A stretch of 18,579 nucleotides of DNA from DASYTH01 sp035762905 (GCF_035762905.1 NZ_DASUCC010000140.1:1-18579), one strand, 5' to 3'. Counted from the stretch's first letter, positions 8,327 through 16,416 are shown. Notes: generated by a model from the sequence alone, not told the origin. Translations and numbers: made by a program.

Positions 8327-9771
8327 CCGAGCCGAGGCCCACGACCAACAACGTGGGTATCCCCATAGGCAGCGACAACGACTCGCTGACCCTGGGTCCC
8401 AACGGTCCGATCCTGCTGCAGGACCACTATCTGATCGAGAAGAACGCGCAGTTCAACCGGGAGCGGGTGCCCGAGCGGGTGGTACACGCCAAGGGCGGCG
8501 GCGCGTTCGGGTTCCTCGACGTCACCGAGGACGTCAGCCAGTTCACCAAGGCCGCGGTGTTCCAGCCCGGCACCAGAACCGAGAGCGTGGTGCGGTTCTC
8601 CACGGTCGCCGGGGAGAGCGGGTCGCCGGACACCTGGCGCGACCCGCGCGGCTTCGCCGTGAAGTTCTACACCTCGCAGGGAAACTACGACATCGTCGGG
8701 AACAACACCCCGGTGTTCTTCATCCGGGATCCGATCAAGTTCCCGGACTTCATCCGCTCGCAGAAGCGGCGCGCGGACACGCACCTGCGCGACAACAACA
8801 TGCAATGGGACTTCTGGACGCTGCGCCCGGAGTCCGCCCACCAGGTCACCTGGCTGATGGGTGACCGGGGCATCCCGTCGAGCTGGCGGCACATGAACGG
8901 GTACGGGTCGCACACCTACCTGTGGGAGAACGCCGGCGGCGAGAAGTTCTGGGTCAAGTACCACTTCAAGACCGATCAGGGGATCGGCTACCTGGCCCAG
9001 GCCGACGCCGACCGGCTCGCCGGCGAGGACGCCGACTACCACATTCGCGACCTGCACCGGGCGATCGAGTCCGGCGACCACCCGAGCTGGACGCTGCACG
9101 TCCAGGTCATGCCGCACGACGAAGCGGCCGACTACCGGTTCAACCCGTTCGACCTGACCAAGGTCTGGCCGCACGGCGACTACCCGCTGATCAAGGTCGG
9201 CCGGTGGGTGCTCGACCGCAACCCGGAGAACTACTTCGCCCAGATCGAGCAGGCCTCGTTCGAACCGTCCAACCTGGTGTCCGGGATCGGCCCGTCGCCG
9301 GACAAGATGCTGCTCGGCCGGCTGTTCTCCTACCCGGACGCGCACCGGTACCGGATCGGCACCAACTACGCCCAGCTGCCGGTGAACGCGGCCAAGTCAC
9401 CGGTGCACAGCTACAGCAAGGACGGCGCGATGCGGTACGCCAACCCGGCGGACCCGGTGTACGCGCCGAACTCCTACAACGGCCCGCACGCCGACCCCGT
9501 GCTGGCCGGTGAGACGGCGTCGGCCTACGGCGCCACCGGCGAGGTGCTGCGCACCGCCTACGCGCTGCACGCCGAGGACGACGACTTCGGTCAGCCCGGC
9601 ACGCTGGTGCGCACCGTGATGGACGCCGATCAACGCGCCCGCCTGATCGGCAACGTGGCCGGTCATCTGAGCAACGGCGTCACGCAGCCCATTCGGGAGC
9701 GGGCGTTCGAGTACTGGCGCAACGTCGACAAGGAGACCGGCGACCGGATCGCCGAGCTCGTCGAGGGCTGA
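8323..9771 (+). CDS. katA: monofunctional haem catalase
   Basis: Decomposes H2O2 to water and oxygen in the cytosol. It has 482 residues, the small-subunit (clade 3) size. Seen: distal His55 in RVVHAKGGGAFG, the RFSTVAGESGSPDT segment, Asn128 in VGNNTPVFFIRD, and the proximal haem ligand Tyr337 in RLFSYPDAHRYRIG. There is no flavodoxin-like C-terminal domain. The start is GTG at 8323, overlapping the regulator's stop by 4 nt, with GAGGAG about 7 nt before it; the longer frame from 8266 lies within the regulator gene. It is co-transcribed with the Fur-type repressor and ends at a hairpin (9788-9814). Confidence 0.97.
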   Translation: MTEPRPTTNNVGIPIGSDNDSLTLGPNGPILLQDHYLIEKNAQFNRERVPERVVHAKGGGAFGFLDVTEDVSQFTKAAVFQPGTRTESVVRFSTVAGESGSPDTWRDPRGFAVKFYTSQGNYDIVGNNTPVFFIRDPIKFPDFIRSQKRRADTHLRDNNMQWDFWTLRPESAHQVTWLMGDRGIPSSWRHMNGYGSHTYLWENAGGEKFWVKYHFKTDQGIGYLAQADADRLAGEDADYHIRDLHRAIESGDHPSWTLHVQVMPHDEAADYRFNPFDLTKVWPHGDYPLIKVGRWVLDRNPENYFAQIEQASFEPSNLVSGIGPSPDKMLLGRLFSYPDAHRYRIGTNYAQLPVNAAKSPVHSYSKDGAMRYANPADPVYAPNSYNGPHADPVLAGETASAYGATGEVLRTAYALHAEDDDFGQPGTLVRTVMDADQRARLIGNVAGHLSNGVTQPIRERAFEYWRNVDKETGDRIAELVEG

Positions 9772-9787
9772 AACTCAGGCAGCGGTG

Positions 9788-9814
9788 ACCCGGCTCAGTT
9801 CGGCTGAGCCGGGT
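9788..9814. terminator. bidirectional terminator between katA and the esterase gene
   Basis: A perfect 11-bp stem (9788-9798 with 9804-9814), loop TTCGG, followed on the plus strand by TTCC. It lies 16 bp after the katA stop. The stem includes the last codons and stop of the convergent esterase gene. Confidence 0.8.
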
Positions 9815-10931
9815 TTCCGTGCGCCTTGCCGGTTTTCGCGTTCGCCGGCGCACCGAACAGGTCCCGGCCGTCCGCGCGCAGTGCCAGGCCGGCCCGCAGC
9901 ACGCCGGCGGACTCGGCCACCGCCTCCCGGAACCGCCGGCCGACGCCGATCAGGCTGACGTAGCCGTGGATCAGGTCGCCGATCCGGTGCGCGACCACCG
10001 GAACGCCCGCCTCGCGCAGCTTGGCCGCGTACGCCTCGCCCTCGTCGCGCAGCGGGTCGAAACCGGCGGTGGACAGGTAGGTGGGTGGCATCCCGCGCAG
10101 GTCGTCGGCCAGCAGCGGGGAGCCGAGCGGGTCGCGCTCCATCTCCCGGTCCGGGAAGTAGTTCCCGTTGAACCACTGGATGTCCTCGTCGGTGAGGAAG
10201 AAGCCGTCGGCGAACAGGTCCTGCGAGCGGTACCGCCTGGACGCGTCGGTGGCCGGGTAGTACAGCAGCTGGAACGCCGGCCGCGGCCCGCCGTTGCGCA
10301 GCGCCTGATAGGAGGTCACCGCGGCCAGGTTGCCGCCGGCGCTGTCCCCGCCAACCGCGATCGCCGCCGGATCCGCACCCAGCTCGGCGGCGTGTTCGGC
10401 GGCGTACTCGAACGCGGCGAGGGCGTCGGCCGGCGCGGTGGGGAACGGCGCCTCCGGGGCCAACCGGTAGCCCGCCGACAACACCCGCAACCCGGCCTCG
10501 CGGGCCAGGAACCGGCACAGGTTGTCGTGCGAGTCGATGCTGCCGATCGAGAAGCCGCCGCCGTGGTAGTAGACCAGCAGCGGCGAGCCGGCGGGCAGAC
10601 CCGCCGGGGTGTAGAGCCGGGCCGGGATGTCGCCGCCGGCCACCGGGATCCGCAGCTGCGTGGCCCGCACCGGCTCGATCGGCCGGCCGCCGACGACCGG
10701 GCTCATCTGCTCCACGTTGCGCCGGGCATCGGCAACGCTGCCATCGGAGAGCTTCAGCTCGGTGGCCTTGGTCAACCGCAGCAGCAGCTGGGCGTCCAGC
10801 GCCAGCTCGTTGCCGTCGATGCGGACCGGCCGGCCGGCGATCCGGCGGCGCACCGGGGCCGGCAACGCGAACACCCCGCGCATGGCCGCGCCCTGGATCC
10901 CCACCGGAATGTTGTTCATCGCCTTCGCCAT
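9795..10931 (-). CDS. HSL-type (family IV) alpha/beta hydrolase, esterase or lipase
   Basis: A 378-residue hydrolase. Seen: the oxyanion motif HGGG (123-126) in LLVYYHGGGFSIGS, the nucleophile elbow GDSAGG with Ser197, acid Asp292 in GFDPLRDEG, and His322 in IHGYVS. HGGG plus GDSAGG defines the hormone-sensitive-lipase group. The N-terminal cap region (1-90) is typical, and no signal peptide is present, so it is cytosolic. The start is ATG at 10931 with GGGAGG 6 nt upstream; an open frame to 11117 has no better site. It is divergent from the FMN reductase gene. Substrate is unknown; short-chain acyl esters are usual. Confidence 0.9.
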   Translation of the reverse strand: MAKAMNNIPVGIQGAAMRGVFALPAPVRRRIAGRPVRIDGNELALDAQLLLRLTKATELKLSDGSVADARRNVEQMSPVVGGRPIEPVRATQLRIPVAGGDIPARLYTPAGLPAGSPLLVYYHGGGFSIGSIDSHDNLCRFLAREAGLRVLSAGYRLAPEAPFPTAPADALAAFEYAAEHAAELGADPAAIAVGGDSAGGNLAAVTSYQALRNGGPRPAFQLLYYPATDASRRYRSQDLFADGFFLTDEDIQWFNGNYFPDREMERDPLGSPLLADDLRGMPPTYLSTAGFDPLRDEGEAYAAKLREAGVPVVAHRIGDLIHGYVSLIGVGRRFREAVAESAGVLRAGLALRADGRDLFGAPANAKTGKAHGNPAQPN

Positions 10932-11004
10932 CGCGCGCCTCCCAGGCCGACCCCACCATCGGAACTTCACCAACCTAGGGCACCGATGAGGGAGTATGGG
11001 ATGC

Positions 11005-11580
11005 GTGACTGTGAGTGTGGTGGGCATCGGCGGATCACTGCGGGAGGACTCCCAGTCCGGGCGGGCGTTACGGATCGCCCTCGCCGGGGCCGAGGAGGCC
11101 GGCGCGAAAGTGACCACGATCTCCGGGTCCGACCTGGTGCTGCCGTTCTACGACCCGGCGGTGGCCGACCGCCCGGCCGCGGCCGCGCGGTTGATCGAGG
11201 AGATCCGGCACGCCGACGGGGTCGTGCTGGTCTCGCCCGGCTACCACGGCACGATCTCCGGGCTGGTCAAGAACGCCCTGGACTACCTGGAGGATCTGCG
11301 CGCGGACAGCCGGCCCTACCTGGACGGCCGGGCGGTCGGCTGCGTGGCGGCGGCGGCCGGCTGGCAGGCCTCGGTCACCACGCTGACCGCGCTGCGCTCG
11401 ATCGTGCACGCGCTGCGCGGCTGGCCGACGCCGCTGGGGGCCGCGGTGAACTCGGCCGAGGTGACGTTCGACGCCGCGGGCGGTTGTTCCAACGAGCAGG
11501 TCGTGACCACGCTGCGTACGATCGGCCAGCAGGTGGTGGAGTTCGCCGTCACTCGGGCCCCGGGTGTCGGCCCGGACTGA
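11005..11580 (+). CDS. NADPH-dependent FMN reductase family protein
   Basis: A 191-residue flavodoxin-fold protein. Seen: the N-terminal FMN-phosphate loop VVGIGGSLREDSQSG, then LPFYDP, ADGVVLVSPGYHGTISGLVKNALDYLE (the family's hallmark flavin-contacting region), and a C-terminal helix. Relatives reduce FMN, quinones or chromate with NAD(P)H, or serve as partners of flavin-dependent monooxygenases. A GTG at 11005 is chosen because GGAG (10990-10993) is 11 nt upstream; the in-frame ATG at 10996 is only 2 nt from that site. The next gene, Dps, starts 17 bp later on the same strand and may be co-transcribed. Confidence 0.88.
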   Translation: MTVSVVGIGGSLREDSQSGRALRIALAGAEEAGAKVTTISGSDLVLPFYDPAVADRPAAAARLIEEIRHADGVVLVSPGYHGTISGLVKNALDYLEDLRADSRPYLDGRAVGCVAAAAGWQASVTTLTALRSIVHALRGWPTPLGAAVNSAEVTFDAAGGCSNEQVVTTLRTIGQQVVEFAVTRAPGVGPD

Positions 11581-11597
11581 ACGGGTACCCGAAAGCC

Positions 11598-12074
11598 ATG
11601 ACCAACTTCCGGATAGCCGGTCCGCTCGACGAGGCCGACCGCAAGACCGCGGGCACCGTCCTGCAGGCGACCCTGATCGACCTGATCAACTTGACCCTGA
11701 TCGGCAAGCAGGCGCACTGGAACGTGGTCGGACCGAACTTCCGCAGCGTGCACCTGCACCTCGACGAGCTCGTCGCGCTGTCCCGCCAGTACACCGACCA
11801 GGTGGCCGAGCGCGCCTCGGCGATCGGCGTGCCGCCGGACGGCCGGGCCGCCACCGTGGCGCAGAACTCCGGGCTGCCCGGCGTGTCCGACGGGTGGGCG
11901 CTGGACGTGGACGTGATCCAGGCGGTCACCGCCGTGCTCACCGAGCTGATCAAGCGGCTGCGTACCCGGATCGACGAGACCGACAAGGCCGATCTGGTCA
12001 CCCAGGATCTGCTCATCGAGGTCAGCCGGGAGCTGGAGAAGCAGCACTGGATGTGGCAGGCCCAGCAGCTGTAG
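11598..12074 (+). CDS. dps: Dps family ferritin-like DNA-protection protein
   Basis: A 158-residue mini-ferritin that oxidises Fe(II) with H2O2 and stores it in a 12-mer, protecting DNA. Ferroxidase ligands are visible with the canonical spacing: His40 (KQAHWN), His52, Asp56 (LHLDEL), Asp67 and Glu71 (TDQVAE). The HWN motif and the four-helix pattern are intact. The N-terminal tail is short with few lysines, so strong direct DNA binding is uncertain. The Shine-Dalgarno is weak (GAAAG). The stop is separated by one base from the stop of the convergent peptidase gene. With catalase upstream it extends the peroxide/iron theme. Confidence 0.93.
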   Translation: MTNFRIAGPLDEADRKTAGTVLQATLIDLINLTLIGKQAHWNVVGPNFRSVHLHLDELVALSRQYTDQVAERASAIGVPPDGRAATVAQNSGLPGVSDGWALDVDVIQAVTAVLTELIKRLRTRIDETDKADLVTQDLLIEVSRELEKQHWMWQAQQL

Positions 12075-12075
12075 G

Positions 12076-13917
12076 TCAGGCCAGCCCGACCGCCCGCATC
12101 GCGAACCCGACCTCGACCGCCGTCTGCCTGATCGTCTCGGCGACCACCAGGGAGCCGTGTCCCGCCTCGTACCGGTACATGGCGTAGTCCGCGCCGCGAG
12201 CGGCCAGCCGGTCCAGGTAGTTGTCGATCTGCCGGATCGGGCAGCGCGGATCGTTCTCGCCGGCCAGCACCAGCACCGGCGCCCGCACCTGGTCGACGTA
12301 GGTGATCGGCGAGCACTCGACGTAGCGGTCGGGCACCTCCTGCGGCGAGCCGCCGAACAGCGCCCGGTCGAACGCGCGCAACGGCTCCATCTCGTCCTCG
12401 TAGGCGGCCAGGTAATCGGCCACCGGGACGGCAGCCACCCCGGCCGCCCACCGGTCCGGTTGCACGCCGAGCGCGAGCAGGCTCAGGTAGCCGCCCCAGG
12501 ACGCGCCGGTGACCACGCATCTGGCCGGGTCGGCCAGGCCCTTGTCCACCGCCCAGGTGTGCACGGCGGCCACATCGGCCAACTCGGTCAGGCCCGGGCG
12601 GCCCTCGATCGCGTCCCGCCAGGCCGAGCCGTACCCGGTGGAGCCGCGGTAGTTCACGTGCACCACGGCGAACCCGGCGTCCAACCAGACCGCGCGGTAG
12701 GCGGAGAACCGGTCCTCGTCGGCCGAGTGCGGGCCGCCGTGCAGGCTGAACACCGTGGGCAGCGGCCCCGCCGGCGCCCCGGCCGGCCGTGCGATCAGCG
12801 CGTGCACGGTGCCGGAGTCGCTCGGCACGAACGCGTCCTCCACCTCGACCGACGCGGGTGCCTTGGCGCCGGCCGGTTCCAGCAACACCCGCTCGGTGCC
12901 GTCGGTGTAGAGCGCCCGGATCACGGTCGGCGCGGCCGCGTTCGACCAGGAGTACTCGACGGTGCCGTCCGGGCGCACGTCGGCGGACCCCACCGTGCCA
13001 CGCAGGGTGTCCAGTTTGGACAATTCGCCGCGCTCGATGTCGTAGCGGTGCAAGGTGTTGCGCGCCTCGTGCGTGTGCACCACGAGGATCGCCCGGCCGT
13101 CCGGGCACCATTCGGCGGTCACCTCGCCGGGCAGGTCGATGGTCAGCTCGGTCTCGGTGCCGGCCAGCACGTCCCAGATCAACAGCTCCTCGCGGCCGCG
13201 CCGCTCGTGCACGACCAGCAGCCGCGGGTCTCCGGCCACCGGGCTGAACCCGACCGCGTCCAGGCCCTTGCCCTCGCCGTCCCACTTGTCCGCCACCGTG
13301 CTGCCGTCGGCGACGGCGAGCACCCGCAGCGCCGGGTGCCGGTTGTCGCCGTGCTCGGAGTGTGCGATCGCCAGCAGCCGTTCGTCCCGGGACAGGGCCG
13401 CCACCCCGGCGTCGGTGGCGTGCTGGTACACCACGTCGGCCGGACCGCCCTGCCGGGACAGGAAGATCGTGGTGCCGTCGTCGTTGGACACTCCGACCAC
13501 GGTCGCGTGGTGTCCGACCGCGGCGCCGGCCGGGTAACCGGGCACCGCGCCGTCGACGGCCGGCACCGGCGGGCTGTTCGCCGGCCGGCCGGCGAACGGC
13601 TCGCACACCCAGGTGCCGAACTCGTCGCCGTCGGTGTCGGCGAACCACCACAGCCGCTCCCCGTCAGGGCTGATCGCCGCGTGCGACGTGCCATTGGGCC
13701 GGTTGGTCACCTGCCGGTGGATGTCGGTGGCCCGGTCCCAGGCGTACACCTCCCAGACACCGCTGGAGTTGGACAGGTAGTGGTTGCGGTCCGGGGCGTC
13801 CTGGGCCCAGTGCGGCAGCGTGACCCGGGCGGCGGTGAACCGGGCGCGCCAGCGGGCCTCGGCGTCGGCATCGGCGAACAGCGGCTCCGGCACCTCGGCT
13901 GGGGGGTGGTTGCTCAC
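12076..13917 (-). CDS. S9 family prolyl oligopeptidase-like serine peptidase
   Basis: A 613-residue cytosolic peptidase. The N-terminal 1-350 shows repeated blade-like segments (for example AISPDGERLWWFADTDGDE and DVRPDGTVEYSWS), i.e. a beta-propeller that filters substrates. The C-terminal alpha/beta hydrolase domain carries the oxyanion segment SLHGGPHS, nucleophile Ser473 in GASWGGYLS, Asp556 in GENDPRCP and His587 in EAGHGS. No signal peptide is present. The start is GTG at 13917 with AGGA 8 nt upstream; it overlaps the TetR stop by 4 nt (GTGA), so the two are coupled. Peptide specificity is unknown; dipeptidyl or acylaminoacyl activity is possible. Confidence 0.93.
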   Translation of the reverse strand: MSNHPPAEVPEPLFADADAEARWRARFTAARVTLPHWAQDAPDRNHYLSNSSGVWEVYAWDRATDIHRQVTNRPNGTSHAAISPDGERLWWFADTDGDEFGTWVCEPFAGRPANSPPVPAVDGAVPGYPAGAAVGHHATVVGVSNDDGTTIFLSRQGGPADVVYQHATDAGVAALSRDERLLAIAHSEHGDNRHPALRVLAVADGSTVADKWDGEGKGLDAVGFSPVAGDPRLLVVHERRGREELLIWDVLAGTETELTIDLPGEVTAEWCPDGRAILVVHTHEARNTLHRYDIERGELSKLDTLRGTVGSADVRPDGTVEYSWSNAAAPTVIRALYTDGTERVLLEPAGAKAPASVEVEDAFVPSDSGTVHALIARPAGAPAGPLPTVFSLHGGPHSADEDRFSAYRAVWLDAGFAVVHVNYRGSTGYGSAWRDAIEGRPGLTELADVAAVHTWAVDKGLADPARCVVTGASWGGYLSLLALGVQPDRWAAGVAAVPVADYLAAYEDEMEPLRAFDRALFGGSPQEVPDRYVECSPITYVDQVRAPVLVLAGENDPRCPIRQIDNYLDRLAARGADYAMYRYEAGHGSLVVAETIRQTAVEVGFAMRAVGLA

Positions 13918-14573
13918 CCGGACGATCCTGCCCCATCGGGCGAGGTTCGGGGGAGGGCGTCCAGGGCGCTGATCAACAGTTCCAGGCCGAACTCGAAGTC
14001 CGCCTCCGAGTCGTGTTCGACCAGCGCCGGCAGCAGCTCGCGGACGTTGACCAGGCCGGCGGCGTCCAGGGCGGCCTCGTCGAGGCGGGGAGCCGCGTCC
14101 GCCGCCCAGCGGGCCTCGGTCAGGCTGGCCTCGTGCACCAGGCAGCCGAGCACGTAGTTGACCACCGCCCGCATCACCTGGACCGCGGCTTGGCCGTCGA
14201 AGCCGGCGGCCCGGGCGGTGGCCAGGGCCAGCTCGACCGGGCGCAGCCCGACCGTCGTGTTCAGCTGGCGGCTTGCCACGACCATCACGCTGCGCGGGTA
14301 GCGGCCGGCCACCTCGCGGAAGCCGCGGGCCATGGACCGGGCGGCCTCCCGCCAGTCCACCGAGGGATCGGCGTCGAGCTCCAGCTCGGCCAGGATGTGC
14401 TCGGCCACCGCGTCCAGCAGGGCGGACTTGTTCGGCACGTGGTTGTACAGCGACATCGCGCCGCTGCCCAGCTCGGCGGCGAGCCGGCGCATGGAGATCG
14501 CGTTCACACCGTCGCGCTCGATCAGCTCCACCGCGGTCCGCACGATGAGGTCGCGGCTGAGCGGGCTGCCCAC
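13914..14573 (-). CDS. TetR family transcriptional regulator
   Basis: A 219-residue one-component repressor. The N-terminal helix-turn-helix (about residues 5-55) is clear: DLIVRTAVELIERDG, then SMRRLAAELGSGAMSLYNHVPNKSALLDAV. The remainder is helical and resembles the TetR-type C-terminal ligand domain (REVAGRYPRSVMVVASRQL, VNYVLGCLVHEASL). The start is placed at GTG 14573 because GGAGG (14579-14583) lies 5 nt upstream; the GTG at 14579 would overlap that site. It is the first gene of a unit with the S9 peptidase. Two identical-type inverted repeats in the divergent promoter (14597-14642) are its likely operators, controlling itself and the diiron gene. The ligand is unknown. Confidence 0.93.
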   Translation of the reverse strand: MGSPLSRDLIVRTAVELIERDGVNAISMRRLAAELGSGAMSLYNHVPNKSALLDAVAEHILAELELDADPSVDWREAARSMARGFREVAGRYPRSVMVVASRQLNTTVGLRPVELALATARAAGFDGQAAVQVMRAVVNYVLGCLVHEASLTEARWAADAAPRLDEAALDAAGLVNVRELLPALVEHDSEADFEFGLELLISALDALPRTSPDGAGSSG

Positions 14574-14596
14574 CTTCACCTCCGGAGTGCTTGACG

Positions 14597-14611
14597 ACGT
14601 ACATCGTACGT
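14597..14611. promoter_or_regulatory. probable TetR operator 1 (ACGTAC-N3-GTACGT)
   Basis: A perfect 6-bp inverted repeat ACGTAC / GTACGT with spacer ATC, between the divergent tetR and diiron genes. TTGACG (14591-14596) adjoins it on the plus strand, and a TTGACC on the minus strand (14625-14620) lies on the other side, so the site would fall within overlapping divergent promoters. Binding by the adjacent TetR is inferred from location and symmetry. Confidence 0.75.
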
Positions 14612-14627
14612 GCGACGGTGGTCAAAG

Positions 14628-14642
14628 ACGTACGGTGTACGT
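14628..14642. promoter_or_regulatory. probable TetR operator 2 (ACGTAC-N3-GTACGT)
   Basis: A second copy of the same perfect inverted repeat, spacer GGT. Its centre is 31 bp from the first, about three helical turns, so two repressor dimers would lie on the same face. It sits 13 bp before the diiron gene's start and just upstream of that gene's Shine-Dalgarno (14643-14649). Confidence 0.75.
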
Positions 14643-14654
14643 GGGGAGGTCGCT

Positions 14655-15758
14655 GTGGCGATGGAGGACCTGTACATCCTGCCCTCGGACGACGACTGGT
14701 CGATCGACGCGGCCGGCGCGACCCGGTTCAACTGGGATTACGAGGACGGCCGGGAGAAACTGCTCGCCCTGTACCAGAAGGGCAAGGACAAGCAGTGGGA
14801 CGCGGACAAGCGGATCGACTGGGACCTCGAGGTCGACCCGTACAACGCGCTCGGGCTGCCGGACGAGTCGATCGCCATCTACGGCACCAAGTTCTGGAAC
14901 GCGATGAGCGAGAAGGAGCGCGCGGAGCTGCGCCGGCACTCGTGCTCGTGGCAGTTCTCCCAGTTCCTGCACGGCGAGCAGGGCGCGATGATCACCGCGG
15001 CGCGGATCGTGGAGACCGTGCCGGATCTGGACGCGAAGTTCTACTCGGCCACCCAGACCATGGACGAGGCCCGGCATGCCGAGCTGTACAGCCGATTCCT
15101 CCGCGAGAAGATCGGGATGCTGTACCCGATCAATGATCAGCTCCAGGCGCTGCTCGGGGACACGCTCAGCGACTCCCGCTGGGACATGCCGTACCTGGGC
15201 ATGCAGGTGCTCATCGAGGGTCTCGCGCTGGCCGCGTTCGGCCTGCTCCGTGACCTGACCACCAAGCCGCTGCCCAAGCAGATCCTCACCTACGTCATGC
15301 AGGACGAGGCCCGGCACGTCGCGTTCGGCCGGCTCACCCTGCGCGACTACTACAAGCAGCTCACCGACGCCGAACGCCGGGAGCGCGAGGACTTCGTGAT
15401 CGAGGGCTGCTACCTGATGCGCGACCGGATCCGCGGCGCCGAGATCTGGCAGAACTTCGGCATCGACGCCCGCGAGGTCAAACCCCTTGTCGACGAATCC
15501 GCCTACATGCAAGCCTTCCGCAAGCTGCTGTTCAGCCGCATCGTCCCGTGCGTGCGCGACATCGGCCTGTGGGGCGAACGCCTGCAACGCGCCTACGTCG
15601 ACATGGGCGTCCTCGAAATGGGCGACGCCAACCTGGACCTGTTGATGCGCCAGGACGAAGACCTCGCCGAGAAACTCGACGCCGAACGTTTCCGTGCCGA
15701 AGAAGAGGAACGCAAAGCCGAAGTCCACGAAGCCATCGCCCTCGGCGCCGAGGACTAA
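14655..15758 (+). CDS. ferritin-like diiron protein, AurF-type N-oxygenase signature
   Basis: A 367-residue protein with two exact EX28DEXRH motifs: Glu108 with Asp137-Glu138-Ala-Arg-His141, and Glu188 with Asp217-Glu218-Ala-Arg-His221. Paired EX28DEXXH motifs mark the carboxylate-bridged diiron site of AurF-like arylamine N-oxygenases and related ferritin-like oxidases. The body is helical, and a charged tail (about 335-367, AEEEERKAEVHEA) may be coiled coil. GTG 14655 is 5 nt after GGGGAGG (14643-14649); ATG 14661 is an alternative at 11 nt. It is divergent from and probably repressed by the TetR. No biosynthetic cluster is nearby, so the substrate is open; an iron-storage or fatty-acid oxidase role is also possible. 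Confidence 0.85.
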   Translation: MAMEDLYILPSDDDWSIDAAGATRFNWDYEDGREKLLALYQKGKDKQWDADKRIDWDLEVDPYNALGLPDESIAIYGTKFWNAMSEKERAELRRHSCSWQFSQFLHGEQGAMITAARIVETVPDLDAKFYSATQTMDEARHAELYSRFLREKIGMLYPINDQLQALLGDTLSDSRWDMPYLGMQVLIEGLALAAFGLLRDLTTKPLPKQILTYVMQDEARHVAFGRLTLRDYYKQLTDAERREREDFVIEGCYLMRDRIRGAEIWQNFGIDAREVKPLVDESAYMQAFRKLLFSRIVPCVRDIGLWGERLQRAYVDMGVLEMGDANLDLLMRQDEDLAEKLDAERFRAEEEERKAEVHEAIALGAED

Positions 15759-15970
15759 CGGTCGACCTCCCGCACCGGATACCTGTCCCGCACGTTCTCA
15801 TTGAAGTACCGCCCAAGACTCGGCGCCGCCAACAGTTGCCGGTAAACCCCGTGCGGCACCACGAAATACCGGTACACCCGATCATTGTGAAACTCGACCT
15901 CGAGAATCCGCTCCTCCGGGTCATACCCCAACGCCCGCACCACCGACGACTCCACCGGCCGACGCCTCAT
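15755..15970 (-). CDS. KTSC domain protein
   Basis: A 71-residue protein that is almost entirely one KTSC domain, named for its occurrence at the C-terminus of some lysyl-tRNA synthetases. Seen: the opening ESSVVRALGYD, the strands ILEVEFHNDRVYRYFVVP, and the closing VYRQLLAAPSLGRYFNENVRDRYP. Function of stand-alone members is not established; nucleic-acid binding has been proposed. The start is ATG at 15970 after a GGGGGG run. Its 3' end overlaps the convergent diiron gene by 4 bp, the two stop codons sharing two bases. Confidence 0.88.
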   Translation of the reverse strand: MRRRPVESSVVRALGYDPEERILEVEFHNDRVYRYFVVPHGVYRQLLAAPSLGRYFNENVRDRYPVREVDR

Positions 15971-16014
15971 CCCCCCAACTTATCGGTACCCGCCGCCCGC
16001 GGACCCCGCCGCCG

Positions 16015-16344
16015 CTAGCGCCCGCGACAACTGAACGACCCCTCGGCCTCCGCCGCTCCGCCGTCCACATCGCTGACCCGGACCCGAACATGCGCCCCGA
16101 CCGAGCACCTCGGCTCCACATCGGGCCCGGTCAAATGCTCCTGAAGCACACCATTCACATACCACTCGTACGCGAACGGCGCGTCCCCCCGCGCGACCAC
16201 GTAGCAGTAGAACACCCCCATCGCCCGGTCACACGTGAAGGACGTGATCACCGGCGCCCCCTCCGCCTGCGCAACCCCCGCCCCCGCCCCGAACAAGCCG
16301 ACAACCGCCGCCACCACAGCCACACACCGAAGCCTGATCCGCAT
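16015..16344 (-). CDS. small secreted protein, Ig/PKD-like fold with four cysteines
   Basis: A 109-residue precursor. Residues 1-27 form a Sec signal peptide: basic MRIRLR, a hydrophobic core, and a VAQA cleavage site before EGAPV. The mature part (about 82 residues) has PVITSFTCD, a YEWYVNG strand typical of Ig or PKD-type beta sandwiches, and Cys38, Cys47, Cys80 and Cys106, enough for two disulfides. ATG at 16344 has GAGGGGA about 6 nt upstream. I do not recognise a named family; secreted structural or binding roles are possible. It is divergent from the membrane-anchored protein at 16600. Confidence 0.75.
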   Translation of the reverse strand: MRIRLRCVAVVAAVVGLFGAGAGVAQAEGAPVITSFTCDRAMGVFYCYVVARGDAPFAYEWYVNGVLQEHLTGPDVEPRCSVGAHVRVRVSDVDGGAAEAEGSFSCRGR

Positions 16345-16402
16345 GTCAGTTCCCCTCAGTCCGCCCACCAGTTCCCCTACCGCCCCCGAACCACCCCGCA
16401 CA

Positions 16403-16416
16403 CCGCCATATGGCGG
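16403..16416. promoter_or_regulatory. 14-bp perfect palindrome in the 16345-16599 intergenic region
   Basis: CCGCCATATGGCGG is a perfect 14-bp palindrome between two divergent genes for exported proteins, 59 bp upstream of the secreted protein start. It is a candidate operator. Nothing else supportable is seen in 16345-16599. Confidence 0.35.

Noticed and set aside
9819..12074. Plus-strand 751-aa open frame spanning the esterase, FMN reductase and Dps genes
   Set aside because: Only its last 158 residues are real (Dps from 11598). The rest is antisense to the esterase and out of frame with the reductase.
12157..14157. Plus-strand 666-aa open frame opposite the S9 peptidase
   Set aside because: Antisense shadow with low-complexity His/Arg/Val composition; the minus frame has the catalytic triad.
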